Assembly: GCF_000020125.1 (NCBI RefSeq)
Contig: NC_010676.1
Location: 3,562,000 to 3,625,999 of the forward strand
Source of the DNA: Paraburkholderia phytofirmans PsJN
Lineage (GTDB): Bacteria; Pseudomonadota; Gammaproteobacteria; Burkholderiales; Burkholderiaceae
Reading direction: 5' to 3'
Length of the DNA stretch: 64,000 nucleotides
Part shown: in pieces, positions 1-8,643 of the stretch
Layout of the letters: each line of letters begins with the position of its first letter
Numbering within the stretch: position 1 is the first letter of the stretch
Notes under the pieces: model-generated
Database searches by the model: none
Seen by the model: the letters and a program-made list of their open reading frames with translations, nothing else
What the model was told of the DNA's origin: nothing
Translations under genes and position numbers: made by a program

Positions 1-210
1 GTGGTGGGTGCGGCTGTGGAAACTTTTTCCCGCAACGTGCCCGAGTCGAAATTTACCGCGGCGCTATGGTCATTCAAGTTCCATAGCCAATATTCATTGT
101 TAGCGAACTGTATTTACATTATTCATATCTAACAGCGGACCCTCGCATCCCGCTACGACTGGCCGAGAGTCAGTCGCGATGCATCCATGCAGCAAAGGAA
201 AATCCGTCTC
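1..210. other. Left edge, no gene seen
   Basis: This stretch is more A/T-rich than its surroundings from about 70 to 130. It probably holds the promoter of the DUF1254 gene that follows. I see no convincing reading frame or hairpin, and the left neighbour is outside the window. Confidence 0.4.
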
Positions 211-1557
211 GTGAAACGACTCCTCACCCTCGTTCTCGCTATAGCGGCACTCACTGTATTTCCCGTCTCGGCAATCGCCCAGCAAAACAGCGAGTCGCCG
301 GCCGTTAAGGCCAACACGATCTCCGATGAGGACATCAGTCAGTCCTATCTCTACCTGCTCAGCCGGCTGCTGGTCGCGCGCCAGGAGCAACTCGACTTTA
401 AGGAGGGCTTCCGATGGAACGAGCTGGTCCACCGTAAGCCCGGCGCGGTGGACTGGCCCAATCCCAATCTGGATGTCGCGTACTCCGAAGCGTGGGTGGC
501 TGTCGATGAGACTAGCTGCACTATCGTAAGCGTGCCGCAGATCAAGGGCCGCTACTTCACCGTGCAGTTCTTGAATGGTTGGGGTGAAACCCTGGCCAAC
601 ATTAACGAGCGTCTGTTTCCGCAAAAGCCATACGGCGACTTTGCGGTGTGCCTGCGTGGAGCCAACGTGTCGCTCCCGGAAGGAGCCCGCCGCATCGACC
701 TGCCGGTCAAGTCCGCACGGATGTTGGCGCGCGTGGCGCTGGGCACTGACAGGGATGGTGCAGTCGCGCTGCAGCACGAATTCAGATTGGCAGCGACCGG
801 TTCTCCAAAGCTGCCCGTCATTCCGAAAGCTTTGATGTTCGAGCCGGAGAAACTTCCGGGCGTCGAGGCTTTTGATTCAGCAAGGACGGCGCTCGACAGC
901 GAGCCCGATCTGAACCCCGGTTTCCAGTCGATGCAGCAGTTGACCCGTCGCGTGGCCGAAGCGGCAACTCAACCCGCCGAGCGAGCGCGCATTGATCGCG
1001 TCGTGCGCACGCGCGCCATGGAGGAGTTCGGCAAGGCGGGCGCGATCATCGGGCACGGCACGATACACGATGGCTGGGCGCGCCCGGATGTGGTCGGTGA
1101 GTACGGACTCGACTATCTCGCTCGAACCTTGGTCAACTATGGCGGCATCTGGGCAAACATCAAGCCGGAGGTGCTCTATTACCGCTGTTCCATCGATGCA
1201 AACGGCGCACCGTTGAGCGGCGATCACGTCTACAAACTGACCTTCCCGAAAGACGCGTTGCCGACGCGCTTTGCCCGATATTTCTGGTCGGTTATCGCGG
1301 TCGACGACAAGCGGTTCCGCGTGCTGAATAACCCGCAACAGAAATATCTGCTCAACGACGCGCAGGGTCTGACGTACGGTGCGGATGGCTCGCTGACCCT
1401 GTATTTTGCGGCGGAAAAACCAGCGGATGCGCCAGCGGGCAACTGGCTGCCGACGCCGCGCGGTACGCAATACCGCCTGACGTTCCGGTACTACGGTCCA
1501 CTTGACGGCGTGGCCAATGGCACGTACTACCCGCCCCCAATGACGAGAGTCCAGTAA
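211..1557 (+). CDS. DUF1254/DUF1214 domain exported protein
   Basis: Secreted or periplasmic protein of about 448 residues with the DUF1254 (N-terminal) and DUF1214 (C-terminal) pair. The family is widespread in proteobacteria and its biochemical role is not settled. The N terminus is a clear signal peptide: positive KR, a hydrophobic LLTLVLAIAALTVF stretch, then an SAIAQQ cleavage region. The C-terminal half shows the aromatic-rich block (FARYFWSVIAVD, YLLN, then LTFRYYGPL near the end) typical of DUF1214. An ATG at 187 is in frame. I prefer the GTG at 211 because AAAGGAAA lies at proper spacing before it and the signal peptide then starts immediately. It appears to be monocistronic. Confidence 0.85.
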   Translation: MKRLLTLVLAIAALTVFPVSAIAQQNSESPAVKANTISDEDISQSYLYLLSRLLVARQEQLDFKEGFRWNELVHRKPGAVDWPNPNLDVAYSEAWVAVDETSCTIVSVPQIKGRYFTVQFLNGWGETLANINERLFPQKPYGDFAVCLRGANVSLPEGARRIDLPVKSARMLARVALGTDRDGAVALQHEFRLAATGSPKLPVIPKALMFEPEKLPGVEAFDSARTALDSEPDLNPGFQSMQQLTRRVAEAATQPAERARIDRVVRTRAMEEFGKAGAIIGHGTIHDGWARPDVVGEYGLDYLARTLVNYGGIWANIKPEVLYYRCSIDANGAPLSGDHVYKLTFPKDALPTRFARYFWSVIAVDDKRFRVLNNPQQKYLLNDAQGLTYGADGSLTLYFAAEKPADAPAGNWLPTPRGTQYRLTFRYYGPLDGVANGTYYPPPMTRVQ

Positions 1558-1856
1558 GCAGAAGTATCAGCGCTTAACATCGCAGCGCGTAGGAGGCCGA
1601 TCACCTGGTTGGATCAGGTGTCCAGGAACGGGTGCACCAAAGCACGCGCAATGGTGCCTTCGTGAGTCGGCCACGCTTTAAAGCCGCATAGCTAGAAAAG
1701 TCTAATCCACGACATGTCGGGCTGCCTGATGAATATCGGAGAAAAGACAGGCGCATTCGGAACCGCGTGACGGGCCGGGCAAGCTGCGATGAAGCCGGCT
1801 CTCGTACATGGCCGTATCTTCACGCGCCAGAGTGACAAGCCCGTGAGCAGGGACAG
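1558..1856. other. Intergenic region between convergent genes
   Basis: About 300 bases separate the DUF1254 gene from the convergent lipoprotein gene. A short inverted repeat, CACCTG/CAGGTG at 1602-1620 with a 7-base loop, could help end transcription, but no T-run follows it. Nothing else stands out. Confidence 0.35.
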
Positions 1857-2414
1857 TCAGTAAGACCAGTAGCCAAAGCGTTGCGGGTAACCGTAGACGA
1901 CGGGAGCCGGTGCATACGCGACGGGAGGCGGAGCGTAGACAGGCTCCGTGGTATAGACGGCCGGCTGGGAAATGCTGTTGCCCTTCGAGGCCATACATTG
2001 TGCGTAGGCGGCGTTGTAGCGCGCCTGCAGACTGGCCGAAGTGGCTTGCGCGCCGTTTGCACCCACGGCACTCCCGAGCAGCAGGCCTGCGCCCGCACCG
2101 ATCGCCGCGCCGACGCCGGCGTTGCCTGCCGCGGCGCCGAGCAGCGCGCCAGCGGCCGCTCCGCCCACGGTGCCAATTGCGCTGCTGCCGACGCCTTCGG
2201 ATATTGCGCTGTGCGCCGGTGCAGCGGCATCGTCCGAGCGGAACGCGTAGTCCCGGCATGCGTAGTCTTCCTGCTGGAATACGCTTATCGGTTTGCCGCC
2301 TGGCGGCAATGCAACCACGGACGGGCCGGTCGGCGGCATGACGGCGCAGCCGGTGAGCGCAACGGCGATCAAGCATGCGGGCAAGGCTATGCGTGTGGTT
2401 CTTAAGAGCTTCAT
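1857..2414 (-). CDS. Glycine-zipper lipoprotein
   Basis: Predicted envelope lipoprotein of 185 residues. The start at 2414 is chosen because it follows an AGGGGA ribosome binding site and begins a lipoprotein signal (KLLRTTRIALPACLIAVAL) ending in the lipobox LTGC. An earlier in-frame start at 2468 would put charged residues before the signal. The centre is a glycine-zipper region (repeated GAAAGALLGAAAG-like segments) that normally inserts in or packs against membranes. The C terminus is Pro/Tyr-rich (PVYAPPPVAYAPAP). Similar proteins are common in Burkholderiaceae; the exact role is unknown. Confidence 0.8.
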   Translation of the reverse strand: MKLLRTTRIALPACLIAVALTGCAVMPPTGPSVVALPPGGKPISVFQQEDYACRDYAFRSDDAAAPAHSAISEGVGSSAIGTVGGAAAGALLGAAAGNAGVGAAIGAGAGLLLGSAVGANGAQATSASLQARYNAAYAQCMASKGNSISQPAVYTTEPVYAPPPVAYAPAPVVYGYPQRFGYWSY

Positions 2415-2763
2415 GATGTCACGTCCCCTGATTCGATGACGCCATTTTGAACGCGCATAATTAGCCATGAATTAGCGTGACATGCTAACCGCCGTTAAGA
2501 CACTCGTGCCACCAGCTTGCCGACTGCCAGATTGCCTCCGGGCAACTGGACCGGCTCTCGAGTCCGGGCGTGAGATCGAATCCATTGGTTCCAACGTGTT
2601 GGGAACGCCCAAGGCTGACAAGATGAAAATAAGCGTGACGATGGAGTGAAACGACCGCGGCATAGCCTCGGCGGTGTTGCGTATCATGATTGGCGAAGAC
2701 CGGCCCCTGCCAGTATGCTATCGGCCTCAATAATCGGATCCACGCAAGCACCACGGGAGCAAC
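2415..2763. other. Divergent intergenic region
   Basis: About 350 bases lie between the divergent lipoprotein and MazG-like genes. It must hold both promoters. Short open frames exist on the minus strand, but none has a plausible ribosome binding site or family signature, so I call no gene here. Confidence 0.4.
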
Positions 2764-3135
2764 GTGAAAAAGACTGAGTTGCGAAACGACCTTCTGGAAT
2801 TACGCGAACTCATTCGCAAGTTTGTCAGCGAGCGCGACTGGGACAAATTCCATACTCCGAAGAATCTGGCAACGGCGCTCAGTGTCGAGGCAAGTGAGCT
2901 GCTCGAGCCTTTTCAATGGCTGGTTTCGGGCGACAAAAGCGAACTCGACGAAGCGAAGGAAACCGCTATCCGGCACGAAATGGCCGATGTTCTGGTGTAC
3001 CTCGTTCGCCTCGCCGACAAGATGGATGTCGACCTGTTTCAGGCCGTGCTGGAAAAGATGGCGCTTAATCGGCAAAAATATCCCGCCGACAAAGTCCGCG
3101 GCGACTCACGAAAGTACTCCGAATACAAAGACTAA
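2764..3135 (+). CDS. MazG-like nucleotide pyrophosphohydrolase
   Basis: All-alpha NTP pyrophosphohydrolase of the MazG/RS21-C6 type, 123 residues. It is expected to hydrolyse non-canonical or excess (d)NTPs to monophosphate and pyrophosphate in the cytoplasm. The metal-binding signature is visible: an ExxE pair in VEASELLE around residues 43-49 and an ExxD in HEMADVLVYL around 70-79. The length fits a single-domain member. It starts with GTG behind CGGGAG. The MFS gene follows about 50 bases later and may be co-transcribed, although a functional link is not obvious. Confidence 0.85.
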   Translation: MKKTELRNDLLELRELIRKFVSERDWDKFHTPKNLATALSVEASELLEPFQWLVSGDKSELDEAKETAIRHEMADVLVYLVRLADKMDVDLFQAVLEKMALNRQKYPADKVRGDSRKYSEYKD

Positions 3136-3185
3136 CGCAGCGATTCTTTCCCGCAGCCTCGCCCGCATTTCAGGAGTGTCAGCCG

Positions 3186-4622
3186 ATGTCGGCTTCGTCA
3201 TCCGCCAGCGCACACGCCGGCGCGTCCTCGCTGATTACCTCGCTGGTCGCTGCCGCGCTGTTCATGGAAAACCTCGACGGCTCGATTATCGCAACCGCGC
3301 TGCCGCAAATGGCGCATTCGTTTCATGTCACGCCCGTCGAACTGAGCGTCGGCATCACCTCGTATCTGTTGACGCTCGCGGTATTCATCCCGATCAGCGG
3401 CTGGATTGCCGACTGGGCCGGCGTGCGCACGGTGTTCACCGCGGCGCTTGCAATCTTCACCGTCGCATCGGTGCTGTGCGGATTGACCGACAACCTCGTC
3501 GAATTCACCGGCGCGCGGATTTTGCAAGGTATCGGCGGCGCGATGATGGTGCCGGTCGGGCGCCTTGCCGTATTGCGCGCCACGCCCAAAGAAGGCCTGA
3601 TGCGTGCGGTCTCCATCATCACGTGGCCCGGGTTGGTCGCACCCGTTCTCGGACCGCCGCTCGGCGGCTTCATTACGACGTACTCGTCGTGGCGCTGGAT
3701 CTTCTATCTGAACGTGCCGCTCGGACTCGCGGGCGTGGTGTTGGCGTGGCGCTTCATCAGCGCGGAACGCGACACGGATCGTCGTCCGTTCGACATGCTG
3801 GGTTTTGTGCTGACGGGCGTCGCGGGCACCTCGGTGATGTACGCGATGGAGGCAATCGGCCGTGTGGACTCCTCGTGGCGTATTGCGCTGGTATTTCTCG
3901 CAATCGGTCTCGCGGCTTGCGCGGGAGCGTGGTTTCATCTGCGACGCTGCACGCACCCGATGGTCGATCTGTCGGCGTTCCGGATCAAGACGTTCATGGT
4001 GGCGATCGGCGGCGGCTCGCTGTTCCGGATTGCGATCGGCTCGGTGCCGTTTCTACTGCCGCTGATGTTTCAGGTCGGCTTCGGCATGAATCCGTTTCAG
4101 TCGGGCTTGCTGACGCTTGGCGTATTCGCCGGCAATCTGTCGACGAAGCTCGTCACGACGCGGATCTTGCGGCGCTTCGGCTTTCGCTCCGTGCTTCTCT
4201 ACAACGGCGCGTTCGCCGCGGTGACGCTGGCGAGCATGAGTCTGCTCACGGCCTCCACGCCATATGGATGGATCCTCTTCGCGCTATTCGTCAGCGGCGT
4301 CGCGCGGTCGTTGCAATTCACGGCGATCAATACGCTCGGTTTCGCGGATGTGCCGAAGCAGCAGATGAGCGGCGCGTCGACCTTATCGAGCACCTTGGGT
4401 CAGATGACAATGGGCATGGGCGTCGCGGCCGGCGCAATCGCATTACGGATCGCCGCATGGTGGCATGGACACGATGGGCAAACATTGGCGCCGGCTGATT
4501 TCACCATCGCGTTTCTGGTCATGGCGGCATTGAGCGTGATCGCGGTAGTCGATGTTATTTCGTTGTCGCCCGACGCCGGCGCGCACGTCAGCGGACATCG
4601 GCCAGCGGGCGAGAAGTCGTGA
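3186..4622 (+). CDS. DHA2-type MFS multidrug transporter
   Basis: Inner-membrane proton-driven exporter of the EmrB/QacA (14-TM, DHA2) branch, 478 residues. The N-terminal helix ends in the ENLDGSIIATALPQMA block, the usual LDxTIVxxALP motif of this branch. Further helices include the PVLGPPLGGFITTYSSWRWIFYLNVPLG block (motif C region), which is diagnostic for drug:H+ antiporters. AGGAGT precedes the ATG. The substrate cannot be told from sequence. No linked membrane-fusion protein is visible, so it probably acts alone. Confidence 0.88.
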   Translation: MSASSSASAHAGASSLITSLVAAALFMENLDGSIIATALPQMAHSFHVTPVELSVGITSYLLTLAVFIPISGWIADWAGVRTVFTAALAIFTVASVLCGLTDNLVEFTGARILQGIGGAMMVPVGRLAVLRATPKEGLMRAVSIITWPGLVAPVLGPPLGGFITTYSSWRWIFYLNVPLGLAGVVLAWRFISAERDTDRRPFDMLGFVLTGVAGTSVMYAMEAIGRVDSSWRIALVFLAIGLAACAGAWFHLRRCTHPMVDLSAFRIKTFMVAIGGGSLFRIAIGSVPFLLPLMFQVGFGMNPFQSGLLTLGVFAGNLSTKLVTTRILRRFGFRSVLLYNGAFAAVTLASMSLLTASTPYGWILFALFVSGVARSLQFTAINTLGFADVPKQQMSGASTLSSTLGQMTMGMGVAAGAIALRIAAWWHGHDGQTLAPADFTIAFLVMAALSVIAVVDVISLSPDAGAHVSGHRPAGEKS

Positions 4623-4704
4623 TGATGCGGGCGGACCACACACCCAACGTTGTACGTCTTGCCTGGAAATAGAGCCGCGACACGCGAGCATCGCGGCCCG
4701 CGTC

Positions 4705-5475
4705 TCAAATCGACTTCACTTCTCCACCGTCCATCCGCAAGCTCGATCCCGTCATCCAGCGCGCCTCGGGCGACACGACGAACGCCATCAATTCGGCAAT
4801 CTCCTCCGGCGTGCCGTAACGCGTGATACCGGCTTCAACGGGAAACTTCGCTGTCGCTTCTTCGACGGACATGTTGTGCAGCGGAGCCCAATGCACCAGG
4901 TACGAGCGTCGCCGGCCGGTCATCACAGGCCCCGGCAGCACGCTGTTGACCTGCACGCCATCGGCAATGCCGCGATCCGAGAACGCTTTCGCGAGCGCCA
5001 CGATCGCCGCGTTGATCGTGCCTACCGCGGCATAGGGCGCCTTGGGAAACAGCGCGGAATTCCCCGACATCAGCACGACCGATCCTGAGCTCTCCTTCAG
5101 TGCCGGCCACGCCGCGATCGTCAGTCGACGCGCGCCGTGCAGCTTGAGCGCGAGACCGTGGTCCCATTGCTCATCGGTCATCTCCAGTACATCGATTTGC
5201 GGCACCGCGCCGGCAATGTTGAGCAAGGCGTCGATCCGCCCGAACGTCGCCAGCGTTCGCTCGACGACTTGTTGCGCGGCGTCAGGTCGGGCGAGATCGG
5301 CGTCGATAACGAGCGTCTCCGCGCCGGCCTTCTTCACCTCAACGGCGGTCTCTTCAAGGTTCGCGCGGTTGCGGGCCACAAGCACGATCGAATCAAAATC
5401 CCGCGCCAGTCTGACGGCCGTCGAACGGCCGATACCCTGGCTTGCGCCCGTCACGATGGCGACTTTGCTGGGCAT
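4705..5475 (-). CDS. SDR family oxidoreductase
   Basis: Short-chain dehydrogenase/reductase, 256 residues, the usual classical SDR length. The NAD(P)-binding glycine motif TGASQGIG is near the N terminus (IVTGASQGIGRST). NIAG lies in the middle, and the C terminus carries the LRMDGG motif. The usual YxxxK catalytic motif reads PYAAVGTINAAI, so the Tyr is present but the Lys four residues later is replaced. That is a possible loss of standard catalysis. The start at 5475 follows AGGAGA. The gene is third in a minus-strand run with two hydrolases and may share their promoter near 7200. Confidence 0.8.
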   Translation of the reverse strand: MPSKVAIVTGASQGIGRSTAVRLARDFDSIVLVARNRANLEETAVEVKKAGAETLVIDADLARPDAAQQVVERTLATFGRIDALLNIAGAVPQIDVLEMTDEQWDHGLALKLHGARRLTIAAWPALKESSGSVVLMSGNSALFPKAPYAAVGTINAAIVALAKAFSDRGIADGVQVNSVLPGPVMTGRRRSYLVHWAPLHNMSVEEATAKFPVEAGITRYGTPEEIAELMAFVVSPEARWMTGSSLRMDGGEVKSI

Positions 5476-5530
5476 GTTGCTTCTCCTGATTGAATGATTG
5501 AATGAAGGGCGTTCCCTCGCTTGAGATAGG

Positions 5531-6385
5531 TCAGTGGTCGAGGAAGTCCGAAATGGCCGCGGCGATTTCCGTGGCGTGCGTCTCCAGCGCGAAGTGGCCG
5601 GTATCGAAGAAACGCACCACGGCGCCGGGAACGTCGCGCCTGAATGCTTCGGCGCCCGCGGGCAGAAAGAAGGGATCGTTTTTTCCCCACACGGCAAGCA
5701 GCGGCGGCTGATGCGTGCGGAAGTATTGCTGGAATGCCGGGTACAGCGCGACGTTGCTTTGATAGTCGCGGAACAGATCGAGTTGTACCTCATGCGCACC
5801 CGGCCGGCTTAGATAGAAGTCGTCGAGCGAGTAACCGTCAGGCGAGACGGACGCCGTATCGGATACACCGTGCGTGTACTGCCAGACGGTCGTCTCGTGC
5901 GTCAGCAGAGCGCGAAGCGCATCACGATTCGACGGCGAAGCGTCTTGCCAATAGGCACGGATAGGATTCCAGCCTTCGCTCAATCCTTCTTCGTAGGCGT
6001 TGCCGTTCTGCGAAATGATCGCGGTGATCCGCTCGGGATGTCGGATCGCGAGACGGAAACCGGTCGGCGCGCCGTAGTCGAATACGTAGACCGCAAAACG
6101 GTCGAAACCGATCGCCTCGGTGAAACGCTCGATAACGTTGGCGATATTGTCGAACGTGTACGCAAAATCGTCACGGTTTGGCATGTCTGACTGGCCGAAG
6201 CCGGGCAGATCCGGCGCGACGATATGAAAACGGTCGGCGAGCTTCGGAATCAGGTCGCGAAACATATGGCTCGAACTCGGAAAGCCGTGCAGGAGCAGCA
6301 GCTTTGGCGCGCCCTTGCGCCCGGCTTCGCGATAGAACACCTTGAAGCCGTCGACGTCGGCGTGACGATAAGCGATTGAAGTCAT
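5531..6385 (-). CDS. Alpha/beta hydrolase, haloalkane dehalogenase/epoxide hydrolase-like
   Basis: Cytoplasmic alpha/beta-hydrolase, 284 residues. The oxyanion-hole motif HGFPSSS is at 33-39. The nucleophile elbow reads VFDYGAP with Asp103 rather than Ser, which places it in the Asp-nucleophile group (haloalkane dehalogenases, epoxide hydrolases, fluoroacetate dehalogenases). The acid is probably Asp237 (WGKNDPFF) and the base His264 (TGHFALE). The substrate is unknown. AGGAGA lies before the ATG. It is flanked by another hydrolase and an SDR on the same strand, suggesting a small catabolic or detoxification operon controlled by the divergent CGNR protein. Confidence 0.85.
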   Translation of the reverse strand: MTSIAYRHADVDGFKVFYREAGRKGAPKLLLLHGFPSSSHMFRDLIPKLADRFHIVAPDLPGFGQSDMPNRDDFAYTFDNIANVIERFTEAIGFDRFAVYVFDYGAPTGFRLAIRHPERITAIISQNGNAYEEGLSEGWNPIRAYWQDASPSNRDALRALLTHETTVWQYTHGVSDTASVSPDGYSLDDFYLSRPGAHEVQLDLFRDYQSNVALYPAFQQYFRTHQPPLLAVWGKNDPFFLPAGAEAFRRDVPGAVVRFFDTGHFALETHATEIAAAISDFLDH

Positions 6386-6477
6386 GATTTTTCTCCTGAA
6401 GGGAGCAGAGTTGAACGGGTGACGACGCGCGACGTGTGATGTTGGTATCGCAACTCGCGCGGAACTCGCGGATAACC

Positions 6478-7173
6478 TTAACGAGCGGAGACTGCCTGGA
6501 CCGCTTCGGCAACGACATGCGTGACGGCGTCCGGCGCGGTCACGATCGGCGTGTGGTCGGCCTGATACGACCGCACATGCGCATTCATGCGAACTGCCAT
6601 GAAATGCTGCGTTTCAGGGTTGATCATCAGGTCCTGTTCGGCGATCAGGAACCAGCTTGGACGGTCTTTCCACAGCGGGCGCCCGACTGCTTCGCCGATA
6701 CACGACACGGAAATCGGACGCTGCACCGCGGCGAGCACCGCCAACGCTTGTGGAGTTGCATGTTGCGCGAACGCTTGGGCGAATGCCTCTTGCGGCAGCC
6801 ATATCAATCCGTGTCGATCCGGCGCGAGTGTCGGCGCCAGCGGATTCATTTCGCCGCGGTAAAACACGTCGCCGACCGTCTCGCCTTCATCGGGTGCCAG
6901 CGCGGCGACGTAGACCAATGCCCTAATTTTTTCGGACCGGCTCGAAGCGATCACAGCGCCGGCATACGCATGACCGGCGAGCACCACCGGGCCTTCGATC
7001 CGCTCAAGCGTCCGGTCGAGCGCGGCCACGTCTTCACTCAGCGACGTAAGCGGCAGCGGAACCGCAACGGCATCGATCCCCTGTTTCTTCAGACCGTCGA
7101 TCACCTTGCTCCAGCTCGATCCGTCCGCCCATGCGCCGTGCACTAGCACCGCGCTCACATTGCCAGAAGACAT
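6478..7173 (-). CDS. Alpha/beta hydrolase fold protein, nucleophile replaced
   Basis: Alpha/beta-hydrolase-fold protein of 231 residues, of the group that begins with a VLVHGAWADGSSW oxyanion block (residues 9-21). The nucleophile elbow, normally GHSYGG, reads GHAYAG at 67-72, so the catalytic Ser is Ala69. The acid region (AEQDLMINP) and the His region (YQADHTPIV) are retained. It may be non-hydrolytic, for example a carrier, a lyase-like enzyme or a regulator, or it may use another residue. It is the promoter-proximal gene of the hydrolase/SDR run and is divergent from the CGNR regulator. Confidence 0.8.
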   Translation of the reverse strand: MSSGNVSAVLVHGAWADGSSWSKVIDGLKKQGIDAVAVPLPLTSLSEDVAALDRTLERIEGPVVLAGHAYAGAVIASSRSEKIRALVYVAALAPDEGETVGDVFYRGEMNPLAPTLAPDRHGLIWLPQEAFAQAFAQHATPQALAVLAAVQRPISVSCIGEAVGRPLWKDRPSWFLIAEQDLMINPETQHFMAVRMNAHVRSYQADHTPIVTAPDAVTHVVAEAVQAVSAR

Positions 7174-7236
7174 GTCCCGCTCCTTTAAAGATAGCGAATG
7201 CTGCTTGCGAAATGCAGCCGGATTCGCTTTTTCTTT

Positions 7237-7319
7237 GTAACCTATTTGAAGTTGTTTTAAAGGTTACTTATTCAGGGTGTAACTTGTCAAGTGGATTTTT
7301 AGCGGTTACGATACTGTCA
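7237..7319. promoter_or_regulatory. Repeated GTAAC operator-like sites
   Basis: The A/T-rich gap between the divergent hydrolase and CGNR genes holds an inverted repeat, GTAACCT (7237-7243) and AGGTTAC (7261-7267). A second GTAAC is at 7279-7283 and a GGTTAC at 7314-7319. Four copies of the same half-site between divergent genes suggest binding of a dimeric regulator, possibly the CGNR protein or an outside factor. This is a pattern observation only. Confidence 0.4.
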
Positions 7320-7346
7320 TCGTCATTGCAGATTGATTACAAGAAA

Positions 7347-7979
7347 ATGGACTACCGCCAAATTCCCGCGATATTCATAGCCGACGCGCCGGGCCTCGAT
7401 TTTCTGAACTCGATCGCGACGCCGGTGGACGAACAGGTCGACTGGATCAGCGATGGAGGCGGATTGCTGGACTGGCTTGAGCAAGCTGAAATGGTCCCGC
7501 GTGCAGCGCTTGCGGCACTGCGGTCGCAGTCCACGCCGGCCGAACTCGACGCCGTTGCGGCGCAGGCTCGCGCGCTGCGCGAGTGGTTCAGGGTGTTTGC
7601 GCGGAAGAGAAAGGGGCGGCCGTTGACCGCGAGAGATTTGCGTGAACTCGCGCCGCTGAATCAACTGCTCGAGCGCGACGACCGATATGGAGAAATCGTC
7701 GCCGCTGCGACGGGCGAAGTGCCGCCCTTTGAATTCCGGGCGAACCGGCGCTGGAAGTCGCCGGAGTCATTGCTGATGCCGATCGCCGAAGCGCTGGCGA
7801 ACCTCGTGTGCGACGAGGACTTCACGCACGTGAAGGCCTGCGAGGGGCCGCGCTGTACGTTGATGTTCGCGGATCACACGCGGGGTCACGCGCGCCGCTG
7901 GTGCAGCATGGCAATTTGCGGGAATCGCGCGAAGGTGGCCGCTCACCGGAAGCGGGTCAAGGAACAGCAAGGCGAGTGA
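7347..7979 (+). CDS. CGNR zinc-finger / ABATE domain regulator
   Basis: Predicted DNA-binding regulator of 210 residues. The N-terminal ABATE-like region carries the LDFLNSIATP block, which is the family start. The C-terminal CGNR zinc finger shows Cys residues in KACEGPRCTLMF and then WCSMAICGNRAKVAAHRKR. I chose the ATG at 7347 because the domain begins there; an in-frame extension to 7131 would overlap the divergent hydrolase. Proteins of this type usually sit next to the operon they control, here the divergent hydrolase/SDR genes. Confidence 0.85.
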   Translation: MDYRQIPAIFIADAPGLDFLNSIATPVDEQVDWISDGGGLLDWLEQAEMVPRAALAALRSQSTPAELDAVAAQARALREWFRVFARKRKGRPLTARDLRELAPLNQLLERDDRYGEIVAAATGEVPPFEFRANRRWKSPESLLMPIAEALANLVCDEDFTHVKACEGPRCTLMFADHTRGHARRWCSMAICGNRAKVAAHRKRVKEQQGE

Positions 7980-8165
7980 GTAACGCGGTTCGCGATTCGG
8001 CGTTGTATTTGTCGAAACCTGGCGGACGAACAAATCATCACTACGCCGCGGCTACTTGGCGAAAGTGAGAAGCGGCAATCATGGGCGCATGCCGTTCGAG
8101 CGAATCCGCGAACGCTTCCGGCGCGCAGCTATAATCGCGCTCGAACATGGCCAGGGAAATTACTC

Positions 8166-8621
8166 GTGAAAAAGACCGCCGTATTTGCGCTCGTTGCGCT
8201 CGTATTGACCGCTTGCTCGTCTGCCGAAAAGCAGGAGCAGCAAGAGCAGAAGTTCCTCCACAACGAAACCAATCTTGCCGCCGCTCAACGCAATGCGGCG
8301 GTCGACTGCCAACCGGCGAACTGCGACGCCGCCTGGGCGCTGACGAAACGCTATATCGAGCAGCATTCCGATACGGCCGTGACGCGCGCGGACGCGGTGG
8401 CAATCGACACCGACGTGCCGAGTGGTTCAGGCAAGGTGGCGTTTTCGGCGACTCGCGCGGCAAAGGGTTCGGGCGCGACCTTGACGCTCTTTGCGCAGTG
8501 CCGCGGTATGTATGGGCCGGACAATGCAAAGGGTTCGGACTACGATGAGTGCGCCGAGAAGATCCTCAAGACCCAGAACGGCTATGTGGCGTTTCTCAGG
8601 TCACACGCGTCGGGTCAGTAA
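8166..8621 (+). CDS. Putative lipoprotein
   Basis: Small envelope protein of 151 residues. It has a lipoprotein signal (KKTAVFALVALVLTACSS) with lipobox LTAC, so Cys17 would be lipidated. The mature part is hydrophilic, with four Cys residues (DCQPANCDA near 45-55, AQCRGMY and DECAEK further on) that could form disulfides in the periplasm. I do not recognise a named family. The GTG start follows AGGGAAA. It is convergent with arsC and only 22 bases from it. Confidence 0.7.
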   Translation: MKKTAVFALVALVLTACSSAEKQEQQEQKFLHNETNLAAAQRNAAVDCQPANCDAAWALTKRYIEQHSDTAVTRADAVAIDTDVPSGSGKVAFSATRAAKGSGATLTLFAQCRGMYGPDNAKGSDYDECAEKILKTQNGYVAFLRSHASGQ

Positions 8622-8643
8622 CGGCGGGACTGTCACTCCAGCA

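Noticed and set aside
2822..4498. 558-codon plus-strand frame across the MazG-like and MFS genes
   Set aside because: It is out of frame with both recognisable genes and low in coding quality.
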